Shown here: positions 45,425 through 55,342 of the stretch, one piece after another | How the letters are laid out: each line of letters opens with the position of its first letter | Numbering within the stretch: the first letter of the stretch is position 1 | Assembly (NCBI GenBank): GCA_016708265.1 | Contig: JADJGA010000012.1 | Coordinates: 593,001 to 657,000 of the forward strand | DNA from: Saprospiraceae bacterium | Lineage (GTDB): Bacteria; Bacteroidota; Bacteroidia; Chitinophagales; Saprospiraceae | DNA: 64,000 nucleotides | Reading direction: 5' to 3' | Notes under the pieces: generated by a model | Database searches by the model: none | What the model was told of the DNA's origin: nothing | The model's input: the letters and a program-made list of their open reading frames with translations, nothing else | Translations under genes and position numbers: made by a program

Positions 45425-47026
45425 CTATCTGAAATTTACCAAAAGATCTTTTGTTACACCTTCCAGCAGCTTCATTGCTTCATCATTTATATTGCCACTT
45501 GCCAAAAGGTCAAGGGTATCCTGATGTTGATTTTCCAGTGTTAAAAGGAACAGTTCTTCAAATTCCCTTACTTTTTCAGGAGCGATACTTGTCAACAGCC
45601 CTTTTGAACCTACATATAGTATTGCGATCTCTTTTCCAACATGCATCGGAGCATATTGTATCTGCTTAAGTATCTCAACATTTCTGCGGCCTTTTTCAAT
45701 AATATTCATAGTCATGGCATCAAGATCTGATCCGAATTTGGCAAATGCTTCGAGTTCCCTGAATTGTGCCATATCGAGTTTAAGGCTACCTGCAACTCTC
45801 TTCATTGATTTTATCTGTGCTGATCCTCCAACCCTCGATACTGAAATACCGATGTTTATAGCCGGACGTATACCTGCATTGAAAAGACTTGATTCGAGGA
45901 ATATCTGACCGTCAGTGATTGAGATTACGTTTGTCGGGATGTATGCAGATACATCTCCTGCCTGTGTTTCAATTATAGGCAAAGCCGTGAGTGATCCTCC
46001 TCCCTTTACCAGTGGATTGCCATCCTTGTCCTTTGCATTTTTCAATGAATCCGGAAGGTCATTCATATTGCGTGCAACATCGTCATTTTCAATGACTTTA
46101 GCTGCCCTTTCAAGCAATCTTGAGTGCAGGTAAAAGATATCACCGGGATATGCTTCACGTCCCGGAGGCCTTCTGAGCAACAGTGAAACTTCACGATATG
46201 CAATAGCTTGTTTTGAAAGGTCGTCATAGATGATAAGTGCATGTTTTCCCTGATCTCTGAAGAATTCGCCGATTGCAGCACCTGCAAACGGGGCATAAAC
46301 CTGCAGAGGAGCCGGGTCAGCAGCAGTTGCAGAAACAATGATGGTATATTGCATTGCACCGCTTTCTTCCAGTACTTTCTGAATTTGTGCAACTGTGGAT
46401 CCTTTCTGACCAGCAGCTACATATATACAATAAACAGGCTGTCCTTTATCGAAATTATCTTTTTGATTTATAATAGTATCAACAGCAATAGCTGTTTTGC
46501 CGGTCTGTCTGTCCCCGATAATCAACTCCCTTTGTCCTCTTCCTATAGGAATCATGGAGTCAATAGCCTTGATACCAGTCTGAAGTGGCTGATATACAGG
46601 TCTTCTGTAGATTACACCGGGAGCTTTTCTTTCAAGAGGCATAGCGAATTTTTTGCCTCCTATCGGACCTTTTCCGTCCAGTGGCAGACCAAGAGGATTG
46701 ATAACCCTGCCCACCATCTCTTCACTAACATCAATCGAAGCAATTTTATCAGTTCTTTTCACTGTTGAACCCTCTTCGATGTGATCTCCCGGACCAAGAA
46801 GCACAGCACCGATATTGTCTTCTTCAAGGTTTAGCACCAAAGCCTGTGTTCCGGTTTCAAATTCGATCAACTCACCTGATTGTACATTGTTCAATCCATA
46901 AATTCTTGCAATACCATCACCAACCTGAAGTACTGTTCCGACTTCTTCCAGTTCAGTAGCAGTTTTCGCCCCTGAGATCTGTTGTTTTAATATAGCTGTA
47001 ATTTCATCGGGTTTAATATTCCTCAT
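45425..47026 (-). CDS. atpA: F1Fo ATP synthase subunit alpha
   Basis: A 533-residue non-catalytic nucleotide-binding subunit of the F1 head. The P-loop GDRQTGKT is at 171-178, followed by the typical [15 protein letters not shown] and the [17 protein letters not shown] signature; the N-terminus [17 protein letters not shown] and C-terminal LL.ENQHQ helices are canonical. Between atpH and atpG in the usual order. The beta subunit gene is not in the cluster, as is common in Bacteroidota, where atpD/atpC are elsewhere. Confidence 0.97.
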   Translation of the reverse strand: MRNIKPDEITAILKQQISGAKTATELEEVGTVLQVGDGIARIYGLNNVQSGELIEFETGTQALVLNLEEDNIGAVLLGPGDHIEEGSTVKRTDKIASIDVSEEMVGRVINPLGLPLDGKGPIGGKKFAMPLERKAPGVIYRRPVYQPLQTGIKAIDSMIPIGRGQRELIIGDRQTGKTAIAVDTIINQKDNFDKGQPVYCIYVAAGQKGSTVAQIQKVLEESGAMQYTIIVSATAADPAPLQVYAPFAGAAIGEFFRDQGKHALIIYDDLSKQAIAYREVSLLLRRPPGREAYPGDIFYLHSRLLERAAKVIENDDVARNMNDLPDSLKNAKDKDGNPLVKGGGSLTALPIIETQAGDVSAYIPTNVISITDGQIFLESSLFNAGIRPAINIGISVSRVGGSAQIKSMKRVAGSLKLDMAQFRELEAFAKFGSDLDAMTMNIIEKGRRNVEILKQIQYAPMHVGKEIAILYVGSKGLLTSIAPEKVREFEELFLLTLENQHQDTLDLLASGNINDEAMKLLEGVTKDLLVNFR

Positions 47027-47071
47027 ATATTATTAATTTAATTTTTTTTAATTTTACAAGAGATCAACAAT

Positions 47072-47632
47072 TTAATTCGTTTTGATAAATCTTTTTTCAA
47101 TAATTTCGTTTTCAATACTTTTCAATTTTTTCCTGACAGAAGAATCAATAAGTTTGTCTTCAATCTGAATGATAAAACCACCGATAATATCTTTATTAAC
47201 TTTTGTTTTAAATTCAAGTTTTTCAGCTGTAATTGAAGACTTAACAAGTGATGCATTCAGCCTTTCCATAAAATCCGGATCAAGCTTTGTGGCTGTGGTA
47301 AGCTGAATATCTGTGACCATCATCATAGTCTTGTACTGGTCCAGAATCTCATCAGCAATTTCTGGAAGAATGCTTTCCCTGCCTTTCCTGATCACCAACT
47401 GCATAAATTTGTAAAAGAAATCGTTGACCTGATCCTTAAATATCTTTTCAAACACTTTTAATTTTACATCAGGCTTAATAACAGGATTATGTAATAAATT
47501 TCTGAAATCCCTGAGTTTAGCGACCTCCCGAAAATATTTTGCATTTTCTATGGTGGATTCCAACTGATTTTTTTCAACACTGATCTCCATCAGTGACCTT
47601 GCATATCTGCTGACTATTTTATATACAGACAT
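47072..47632 (-). CDS. atpH: F1Fo ATP synthase subunit delta (OSCP)
   Basis: A 186-residue peripheral-stalk subunit linking F1 to the b subunits. The N-terminal helical bundle (VSRYARSLMEISVEKNQLE), the FRNLLHNPVIKPDVKLKVFE segment and the C-terminal IIGGFIIQIEDKLIDSSVRKKL motif identify it. It lies 1 base after atpF and 45 bases before atpA, so it is translationally close to both. Confidence 0.93.
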   Translation of the reverse strand: MSVYKIVSRYARSLMEISVEKNQLESTIENAKYFREVAKLRDFRNLLHNPVIKPDVKLKVFEKIFKDQVNDFFYKFMQLVIRKGRESILPEIADEILDQYKTMMMVTDIQLTTATKLDPDFMERLNASLVKSSITAEKLEFKTKVNKDIIGGFIIQIEDKLIDSSVRKKLKSIENEIIEKRFIKTN

Positions 47633-47633
47633 C

Positions 47634-48146
47634 TTAATTCAGATTCAGATTATTCAATAATTTATCAGCATATTCAACCTGCGATTTATCAGAAGAAAGA
47701 TTTTTTTCAAGTATTTGCTCAGCAATCACAAGTGCCAAAGAACCGATTTGATTTTTAAGATCTGCAAATGCAGCTTCTTTTTCATTTTCGATATCTGTTT
47801 TTGCCCTGTGCACGATTTTACTTGCCTCAGCTTTTGCCTGCTCTTTTGCTTCATTGAGTATTTTTGTATGCATTTCTTTTGCTTCTGCCAGAATCTTTGC
47901 TCTTTCTATCCTTGCTTCCTGCAATAAAGCTTCATTTTCACCCTTCAGTTGTTCCATTTTTTCCTGAGCCAGTTTAGCCTGGTCGAGTGAATTCTGGATA
48001 TTTTTCTCACGTTCCTTCAAGGCATTTGCAATAGGTTTGAAGCCGAATTTTGCGACAATAAACCAAAATGCAAGAAATATGATAACTGCCCAGAAGAACA
48101 ATCCCGGATCTGGGCGTATGACACTAAAATCTGCTAAAAATATCAT
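47634..48146 (-). CDS. atpF: F1Fo ATP synthase subunit b
   Basis: A 170-residue peripheral-stalk subunit with one N-terminal membrane helix (about residues 13-30, LFFWAVIIFLAFWFIVAKFG) followed by a long charged coiled coil (ALKEREKNIQNSLDQAKLAQEKMEQLK and onward). Typical of a homodimeric b subunit; there is no separate b' gene in the cluster. An 87-base gap containing a hairpin separates it from atpE. Confidence 0.93.
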   Translation of the reverse strand: MIFLADFSVIRPDPGLFFWAVIIFLAFWFIVAKFGFKPIANALKEREKNIQNSLDQAKLAQEKMEQLKGENEALLQEARIERAKILAEAKEMHTKILNEAKEQAKAEASKIVHRAKTDIENEKEAAFADLKNQIGSLALVIAEQILEKNLSSDKSQVEYADKLLNNLNLN

Positions 48147-48187
48147 AGTTAATTTATTTTCTTATTTATTAATGATCAGTTATAAAT

Positions 48188-48224
48188 AAGAGCGGAATTT
48201 TACCATTCGTATCATCCCGCTCTT
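48188..48224 (-). promoter_or_regulatory. Perfect hairpin between atpE and atpF
   Basis: AAGAGCGG and CCGCTCTT form a perfect 8-bp stem around a 21-base loop, immediately after the atpE stop. There is no T-run after it on the minus strand, so it is more likely an mRNA-stabilising or processing element, or a leaky attenuator, than a full terminator. That would help to make more c subunit than b subunit. Confidence 0.55.
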
Positions 48225-48233
48225 CATTAATTC

Positions 48234-48452
<219 letters not shown>

Positions 48453-48484
48453 TTATTAATAAATATGAATAATTTTAATTCTTT

Positions 48485-49726
48485 TTAATGATGTTCTTCT
48501 ACTGCAGCTCCAATATATGATGCCACCAGCATGGTAAATACAAATGCCTGTATAAACGCTACTATCAATTCCAAAGCCATCATGAACATTACAAGCGGAA
48601 TAGCCATTCCCATTCCTGTAATTGAGCCCGATACACTTTCACCTGCTTTTCCAAAAATAAAAATCAATCCCACGAATACCAGAACTACCATGTGACCAGC
48701 AGTTATATTTGCAAATAACCTGAGCATAAGTGTGAAAGGTTTTATAAACAATCCTATAAATTCCACAGGGGTAAGGATAGTTGCTTTTACCCACCATGGC
48801 ACTCCCGGCATCCACAGAACATGTTCCCAGTAATTCTTTTTCCCGCTGATGTTTACAATAAAAAAAGCGATGAAAGCAAGTCCCATGGTCACAGATAAAT
48901 TTCCGGTAGTATTTGCAGATCCCAGAAAAGGTATTTGTCCGAGAAGGTTCAGGAATAAAATAAAAAAGAAAATTGCAAGTAAATAAGGTAAATACTTATT
49001 GTATTTATGACCAATAAAAGGTTTTGCCACCTCATCACGTACAAATAATATAATCGGCTCGAAAAATCCCTGTAATCCTTTTGGAGCCATGCCTTCCCTC
49101 CGCTTATAATCTCCGGCTATTTTTATAAAAATCCATAGCAGGAGCAAGGAAGTTAACAACATGAACAAAACATTTTTGCTGACTGAAAAATCATAGAATG
49201 AAGTTACCCCTCCACCCAGGAATCCTCCGTCCCAGGTAGTTTTGTTCTCAAGTTTATATTTTTCACCTTTTACATAAACATACTGGACTTCTTTTTTCTT
49301 ACCATCAACTTCTTCAATATTCCTTTCAGTTTTTTCAATTTCAAATTTACCTGTCTGAGGAAAATTTTTATCTTCGATCCGGAATATTGATCCTTCAGAA
49401 AGCACATATGAGTCAACAACTTTTTGGCCATTACCATGATGTCCAATCCCGAATTTTGATGACATAAATACTGACCAGCCTTTGTCGCTTGCATACAGGA
49501 AAGCGGGCAATGGCAAATTCCATGGTCCGATACTGAAAACATTCTGATTGCCTATATGGTGAAAAATTGTATTTTTTATATTGAATTCTGTTTCATGACC
49601 ACCTGCTTTTTCTTCATGAGAAACTGCATGCTGATTTGCATTTTCTTCATTTAAATTTTGTTCTGCAGATAAAACCAATGCACCAAAAAACAGGAAAACC
49701 AGGATGAGTTTTATTGAGTTTTGCAT
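48485..49726 (-). CDS. atpB: F1Fo ATP synthase subunit a with extended periplasmic N-terminus
   Basis: A 413-residue stator subunit forming the ion channel. The C-terminal half has the usual transmembrane bundle with the essential Arg in LMLRLFANITAGHM and the QAFVFTMLVASYIG end. The first about 190 residues are additional: a signal peptide (ends LSAEQ), a His-rich stretch, and a beta-rich domain (VQYVYVKGEKYKL) before the first membrane helix. Such N-terminal extensions are seen in Bacteroidota AtpB; their role is not known. First gene of the operon, with an exact promoter element at 49759-49766. Confidence 0.94.
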   Translation of the reverse strand: MQNSIKLILVFLFFGALVLSAEQNLNEENANQHAVSHEEKAGGHETEFNIKNTIFHHIGNQNVFSIGPWNLPLPAFLYASDKGWSVFMSSKFGIGHHGNGQKVVDSYVLSEGSIFRIEDKNFPQTGKFEIEKTERNIEEVDGKKKEVQYVYVKGEKYKLENKTTWDGGFLGGGVTSFYDFSVSKNVLFMLLTSLLLLWIFIKIAGDYKRREGMAPKGLQGFFEPIILFVRDEVAKPFIGHKYNKYLPYLLAIFFFILFLNLLGQIPFLGSANTTGNLSVTMGLAFIAFFIVNISGKKNYWEHVLWMPGVPWWVKATILTPVEFIGLFIKPFTLMLRLFANITAGHMVVLVFVGLIFIFGKAGESVSGSITGMGMAIPLVMFMMALELIVAFIQAFVFTMLVASYIGAAVEEHH

Positions 49727-49758
49727 AACTTATAATGAATCTAGCTTAATTTAAGTCG

Positions 49759-49766
49759 CAAATGTA
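49759..49766 (-). promoter_or_regulatory. Bacteroidota -7 element (TACATTTG) for the ATP synthase operon
   Basis: Exact TAnnTTTG followed by C on the minus strand, 32 bases before the atpB ATG, inside a GTCG...CGAC inverted repeat. Confidence 0.6.
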
Positions 49767-50430
49767 CGACTTATTTTTTTTAAATGGAAATTAAAAAGAG
49801 GTTTTTTGAATATATTGATATCACTCATATATGATTTTTATTCGCTCCAAAATTTAATCAACTATTATGTAAATATGCTTCAACTTCACCATCTCAATGT
49901 AATCCAATAGAAAAAATAATGAAAAACATATCTTTTAAGAATAAAATGCTTTTAAATTCATATATGGATACTATAATATTTTGTCGTTTTTTTTGCTTTT
50001 AGAGTTCTGAAATCATAGCCAAACTTCAGAATTAAAGAGGATGAAAAGTGTAGAGACAAAAATGTACTTTTTTAAATAAAAATGAGTATCCAAATTTCTA
50101 AAACAATACATATTTTGTGGAGTATCAGTTTTCAAAGAGAAAAAAATAATATTTTGAAATTAATTAATAATGGGCATTATTTACTTTTGATTATTTAAAA
50201 TATCTTTTTGCTATTGTACTGTTATTCAAACAGCTTTGTTACAATATTTGCTTTCTTAAAAAATAAAAATATATTGCATTTTCTAGTTTATGTAATATTT
50301 CATTGCAGCGAATTGGTTAATATTCACATCAATAAACAAACGAGACAAACGGCTTGACACAACAGAAAAATATTTTAACGAAAATATTTTGTTTTTCAAT
50401 TTTTTTTATTAATTTTATAAATTATTTTTT
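49767..50430. other. Non-coding stretch between atpB and the M43 protease
   Basis: About 660 bases of very AT-rich sequence without an open frame. No exact TAnnTTTG is present before 50431; a near match (ATATTTTG type) lies at about 50385-50392. No hairpin with a T-run was seen. Confidence 0.5.
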
Positions 50431-53400
50431 ATGAAAACACTAATTTTAAGTTGCAAGTCGCAAGTCGTAAATCTTGTCACTCTAATGACATATAACTGGT
50501 TGCGGGTCAAAAACCCATTACTTTTGGGAGTTAATCGCAATTTTGCTTATGAAATTTATGGGTTGAAACTTGGATTTTTATTTTTAAAGTTCATTTTTTC
50601 AATTCTAATTATTTGTTCATTTAAAAATGATTGTATTGCACAACGAGATTGTGGCGCATATGATATTTATGACATCCAAAACGAAGATCCTTTAATAAGA
50701 CGAAAAAGAGATGAAATAGAAAACCAAATTCGAAACTTTGTAATCAATAGAGATAATCAGGGAGTTGGTTATAGGATACCTGTTGTTGTTCATATTGTTT
50801 TACCTAATCCTTTTAATATCTCAGACGAGCAGGTGTATTCACAGATTGATGTATTAAATGAAGATTATAATGCCTTGAATACTGATATATCCAATGTACC
50901 TAATGAATTTGAAAATCTAATAGGTGATTTTGGCATCCAGTTTTTCCTTGCTGATATACCTACAATTTGTAATGGAATTACTAGAACTTTTACAAATGTT
51001 TCATGTTTTACGAGAACCTCAGATGATATTAAGAGATCTTCGACTGGAGGTCATGATCCAATTGATCCAGAACATATATTGAATATCTGGGTAGGTGACC
51101 TTTGTGGTACTCTATTAGGATATGGGCAATTTCCCGGAGGGCCAATACTAACCGATGGAGTTGCTATCGATTACCTTAGTTTTGGAAGAATAGGCCCATT
51201 AGATCCAACATTTAATTTAGGAAGAACTGCAACCCATGAGGTAGGGCACTATTTCTATTTACAGCATATATGGGGACCGACTGGTTGTAACGCAAATGAT
51301 AATTGTGATGATGATGATGAAGTCCCTGATACTCCCTTTCAGCGCACATGTCACTGGGGCTGCCCCACCCCCCCACAAGTTTCATGTAATAATGGTCCAA
51401 ATGGAGATCTTTTTATGAACTATATGGATTATGGTGATGACGCGTGTATATTAATGTTCACCTCAGGACAAATAACCAGAATGATTGCAAGTTTAGTAAG
51501 TAGTAGAAGCGGATTATTGGAAGATAACTATGATACTGCCCCTGAATATTGCTGTGGACTTGGACAAGATATTGTAATTCCATTCAATACACTTTTAGAT
51601 CAGGATATTGACTTAAAAGGAAATGTTATTGTTCCACAAGGAGTTACATTGAGAGTAAAATCAACGTTAAAATTTGGTACAAACAAAAGAATTATAGTCC
51701 TGAAAGGGGGGAAGTTGGTTTTGGATGGAGCTCACTTAACTTCGTGTTCAAATATTCAAAATTGGGGAGGAATTCAATTATTAGGTGATCACTACGCACC
51801 TCAAACTAATGAAAACTATCAGGCAGTAATTGAATCTAAAAATGGTTCTATTGTTGAAAATGCCCTAATTGGAATTGACAACTCAGAGTATTCTTATACA
51901 GGTGCAATTGTGAAATGTGATAATACAGATTTTTTAAATTGTATATCAGCAGTGAACTTAGAACCTTATAATCAGGATAATATAAGCTATTTTAAATACT
52001 GCTCTTTTTCAGGGGGAAATCAGGCTTTGGTTATTAATGGAATTAAATCATTAGAAATCAAAAACAGTAATTTTAATTCAATGCAATATGGAATCAGAGC
52101 AACCGATTCAAAATTAAACATCAATACCAATACTTTCAATTCAATCTCTGATGCCGCTATAGCATCATTAGCTACTTCGCCCGGAGCTGCTTCTTTGGTT
52201 GTGACTGATGGCAATCAATTTATTAACTGCCCCAATTATGGCATCACTCTCAGTGGCAATACTGCAAATGCTACACAAGAAATTTCAGAGAATTACTTTG
52301 AAAACTGCTGGTTTGCAATAGATATAGATGGTGATAATAATTACCAGGTCAGAGACAACAGATTCAATAGCTGCTCATATGGTGTACTAAGCTGGGCCAG
52401 CAATGATTTTGTCAATGAAGTGAAATGCAATGAAATGATTTATACCCAATACGGCAACATCTACATGCTGTACAGAAACAGCCAATCAAGTTTCCTTGGC
52501 AACAACTTTCTGAAATCGGAGGCAGGCCCCTATAAATTTGACTTTAGAGCTTACAATGCAACTATCGCTATGGAACAAGGGGATGAAGACCACCCTGCCA
52601 TGAATTATTTCTGGAGCACTGATGATATTGAGACAGAAAATAGTGATCATTTTGATTATTATAAACCAAATCCTCTGGTTGCCAGAACAGATCCACAAAA
52701 CCCTGGAAATTATACTGAAAAAAATTCAGATAATGATGACCAGGTGGATTGTGGTACTCCACCTGTACCTTATGTTAGTGACATTGGAATCCGACAATTA
52801 AAATTAAATTATTGTTATTGGCTTGATCTGTATAGGAGGAATCCAAATAACATATATTATAAGAAGATGTTTTATGAAGTAAGTAGGCAGTTTCATCTAT
52901 TGTATTACTACTGGAGTATTCAGAATGAGCAGGCCCAGACATGGGAAAAGATAGGAGAATTACTCAGCACCATGTGCGGTCAGAAATGGCTTTTGAGGAG
53001 CTATGGACTATATCTATATCATGGAGATATAGCCAGGGCAGAGGCGATACTCGATCAGTTGACAGATCCAAGACTATATGAATCCCCTGTAGTGCCCGAT
53101 GACCTGAGCGATGAAAGCCGGGCTTCTTTTATCGCTACCCAGAGAATAAACCTGCAATATCTGAAATCAGATACCACCTATGTATTCACAAATTCAGAGA
53201 TAAAAACCCTCAGGACAGAAGCCGAAAGGAATATACCTGAGAGGGCTTATGCACGAAGCCTTTATACCTTGGCCACAGGTGAACTATTGCCAAGAATATT
53301 GCCTGAAGAATGTCTTCAACCAAGAGAATCTGATGAAACGACAAATGAAACCGGATGGACTTTTAGTCCAAACCCAGCTTCAAATACTTTGGTTATTAAC

Positions 53401-53604
53401 TACAACGGAAAAGGAGAAATTTCGGGTAAAATTTCTGTTTATGATACCGATGGTAGTTTAATTATTGATTTTCCAGCAAGATTTACAAGTAGATCAGATG
53501 CTGAAATAAATGTTTCATCATTGGAAAGTGGTATTTATCTGATTTCACTCACGGATAAAAACAATAACGTGATTTTTAAAGACAAGTTCATTAAAATTAA
53601 ATAA
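50431..53604 (+). CDS. M43 (cytophagalysin-type) secreted metalloprotease with beta-helix region and T9SS sorting domain
   Basis: A 1057-codon frame. The zinc site is HEVGHYFYLQH (His269, Glu270, His273, His279) followed by the M43-typical IWG, a C.DDD..PDTP segment and MNYMDYGDDACILMFTSGQ with the Met-turn. Position 8 of the zinc motif is Tyr instead of Gly. Residues about 400-760 show short repeats such as NSNFNSMQYGIRATDSKLN and NQFINCPNYGITLSGN that suggest a right-handed parallel beta-helix; a helical region and a T9SS type A domain (FSPNPASNTLVI, from about 970) follow. The start is doubtful: the first 44 codons contain a dispersed intergenic repeat and precede the real signal-peptide-like segment (LGFLFLKFIFSILIICSF), so translation may begin at TTG 50563. 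Confidence 0.85.
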   Translation: MKTLILSCKSQVVNLVTLMTYNWLRVKNPLLLGVNRNFAYEIYGLKLGFLFLKFIFSILIICSFKNDCIAQRDCGAYDIYDIQNEDPLIRRKRDEIENQIRNFVINRDNQGVGYRIPVVVHIVLPNPFNISDEQVYSQIDVLNEDYNALNTDISNVPNEFENLIGDFGIQFFLADIPTICNGITRTFTNVSCFTRTSDDIKRSSTGGHDPIDPEHILNIWVGDLCGTLLGYGQFPGGPILTDGVAIDYLSFGRIGPLDPTFNLGRTATHEVGHYFYLQHIWGPTGCNANDNCDDDDEVPDTPFQRTCHWGCPTPPQVSCNNGPNGDLFMNYMDYGDDACILMFTSGQITRMIASLVSSRSGLLEDNYDTAPEYCCGLGQDIVIPFNTLLDQDIDLKGNVIVPQGVTLRVKSTLKFGTNKRIIVLKGGKLVLDGAHLTSCSNIQNWGGIQLLGDHYAPQTNENYQAVIESKNGSIVENALIGIDNSEYSYTGAIVKCDNTDFLNCISAVNLEPYNQDNISYFKYCSFSGGNQALVINGIKSLEIKNSNFNSMQYGIRATDSKLNINTNTFNSISDAAIASLATSPGAASLVVTDGNQFINCPNYGITLSGNTANATQEISENYFENCWFAIDIDGDNNYQVRDNRFNSCSYGVLSWASNDFVNEVKCNEMIYTQYGNIYMLYRNSQSSFLGNNFLKSEAGPYKFDFRAYNATIAMEQGDEDHPAMNYFWSTDDIETENSDHFDYYKPNPLVARTDPQNPGNYTEKNSDNDDQVDCGTPPVPYVSDIGIRQLKLNYCYWLDLYRRNPNNIYYKKMFYEVSRQFHLLYYYWSIQNEQAQTWEKIGELLSTMCGQKWLLRSYGLYLYHGDIARAEAILDQLTDPRLYESPVVPDDLSDESRASFIATQRINLQYLKSDTTYVFTNSEIKTLRTEAERNIPERAYARSLYTLATGELLPRILPEECLQPRESDETTNETGWTFSPNPASNTLVINYNGKGEISGKISVYDTDGSLIIDFPARFTSRSDAEINVSSLESGIYLISLTDKNNNVIFKDKFIKIK

Positions 53605-53618
53605 ATTAATTAATAATA

Positions 53619-53652
53619 AGGAGGTATTGTATTAGCAGTACCTCCTCTTTAT
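53619..53652 (+). terminator. Hairpin terminator after the M43 protease gene
   Basis: AGGAGGTA (53619-53626) pairs with TACCTCCT (53639-53646) and is followed by CTTTAT. The T-run is short, so it may be leaky into the gene 11 bases downstream. Confidence 0.7.
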
Positions 53653-53662
53653 CATTTTTTCA

Positions 53663-55261
53663 ATGAAAAAATTCATTTTTACATCAACTTTTATTTTTTT
53701 ATTTTCTTCATTTTGTTTTTCACAGAATTATTACAGTAAAGTTTATAATTTTTTAAATGGAAATGAGTATGGAACTAAATTAAGAATAAGAAAAGATACA
53801 GTTTTTATTATGGCTATTGGCATATGTGATCCTGGAACTGATCAATCAAGAAGTTGTCATTATTTGATTTCAGTCACAGAAGACAAGGTTAAAACTTATA
53901 TGTTTGATAATAGATTAAAAATTGCTCCAGCAAATGGTTCGTTTATTCAAAATGATACTATATTTATTTTTGGCATTGATTATAGAGACCATCCTGCAAC
54001 AAACAAAATAGTTGTAATGAAAACCAATTTTAATGCAGATAGTTTGGGTCAATTAACTTATTTAATCAAAGAAAATACTTACACTTCGTCAGAAAGCATT
54101 TTAGTGAAGGGTGATTATATATTTTTGAACGGAAATATAGATAATGAGAAAGGAGATAGAAGTTTATATGTTCTCAAGATGGATAAATCAGGTAAAGTTT
54201 TAAGAGACGAGCGATTTCCTGACTTTGTTCACCCCCCGAAATACAAACTTGAGAATATGTCCAGAAATCTGGTAGAAACTACAGATGGCAATTTGGCAAT
54301 ACTCAGTTTTTATTACAAGGACGATATGAATTTTGTTGGAGTATGCAAATTCGATGATGATTTCTTTACTATATGGCAAATGTATCTGCCTGTCTTTGGT
54401 TCAGCAGGACTCTTACAAAATCCATGGCCTTTTATGACTGCCACTATGGATAACGGACTGGTGGTATCTAAAGAAATAAATCTCAGAGACAGCTTGTATT
54501 GGCCTGCTCCCAATCCTGATAAATATAAGGGCAAAGAAGAAACTGCCGTGACATTGACTAAATTGGATATAGACGGAAATATGGCCTGGTCTGATACACT
54601 TTTTACTAACGTATATGAGGGCAAATCATTTGGACCTTATAAAACTATTAAGAAGCTTTATACCTGCAATAATGGAGATATACTTTGCATAGGTGACTTA
54701 AACTGTAGAATATGTGATCTCGATAATCAGGCCTGGCTTGCAAGGTATTCAAATGACGGAAAAATGAAATGGGAGCATGTTTATAGCTTTCCTGACATTG
54801 CTCCTTCCGGATCGGGTACATTTTTTATGGATGCCAAAGAAGCAGAAAATGGTGATATAATCTGTACAGGAAGTATAGATGATGTGAATGCATGGCATAA
54901 TGATAAACAATACACCTGGCTCCTCCGCCTCGACAGTATTGGTTGCTATGATCCAGGATGTACCTTAAGTGCCACACTCGATGAAATAATAATCACTGCT
55001 AATGAAGAAATAATAATTAATGTATCGGGCAAGGTGGTTGTTTATCCTAATCCGGCTCAGGAGGTGATAAATATTTCTGTGCCTGAAGGGTTCAATGCTG
55101 AAGAAATTGAAGTATTAGACATTCTGGGTCAAAGGATAATGGATTTGGGTCAGGAGTATGAAGAGATTGATATTTCGCATATGGAGCCTGGTTTATATTT
55201 CATTGTGATGAAAAATAAAGACGGAAGGATGATGTCCAGTAAGTTTGTGAAGGGTAGGTAG
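53663..55261 (+). CDS. Secreted protein with beta-propeller-like repeats and T9SS type A sorting domain, unknown function
   Basis: A 532-residue exported protein. Signal peptide about 1-20 (FCFSQ). The body has repeated segments of the form DNGLVVSKEIN, NGDILCIGDL, NGDIICTGSID and KMKWEHVYSF, similar to delta-60-type or YncE-like propeller repeats in secreted Bacteroidota proteins. The C-terminal T9SS type A domain starts at about 455 (VVYPNPAQEVINISVP, EPGLYFIVMKNKDG). No catalytic residues recognised. It is 58 bases after the M43 gene and may share its transcript by read-through. Confidence 0.78.
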   Translation: MKKFIFTSTFIFLFSSFCFSQNYYSKVYNFLNGNEYGTKLRIRKDTVFIMAIGICDPGTDQSRSCHYLISVTEDKVKTYMFDNRLKIAPANGSFIQNDTIFIFGIDYRDHPATNKIVVMKTNFNADSLGQLTYLIKENTYTSSESILVKGDYIFLNGNIDNEKGDRSLYVLKMDKSGKVLRDERFPDFVHPPKYKLENMSRNLVETTDGNLAILSFYYKDDMNFVGVCKFDDDFFTIWQMYLPVFGSAGLLQNPWPFMTATMDNGLVVSKEINLRDSLYWPAPNPDKYKGKEETAVTLTKLDIDGNMAWSDTLFTNVYEGKSFGPYKTIKKLYTCNNGDILCIGDLNCRICDLDNQAWLARYSNDGKMKWEHVYSFPDIAPSGSGTFFMDAKEAENGDIICTGSIDDVNAWHNDKQYTWLLRLDSIGCYDPGCTLSATLDEIIITANEEIIINVSGKVVVYPNPAQEVINISVPEGFNAEEIEVLDILGQRIMDLGQEYEEIDISHMEPGLYFIVMKNKDGRMMSSKFVKGR

Positions 55262-55342
55262 GTATTGAATTAAAAAATAATTGTGATTAATTAACAATAA
55301 TCAAGGATAAATATGTCATTACAAAGCATATTTTGATGCATT

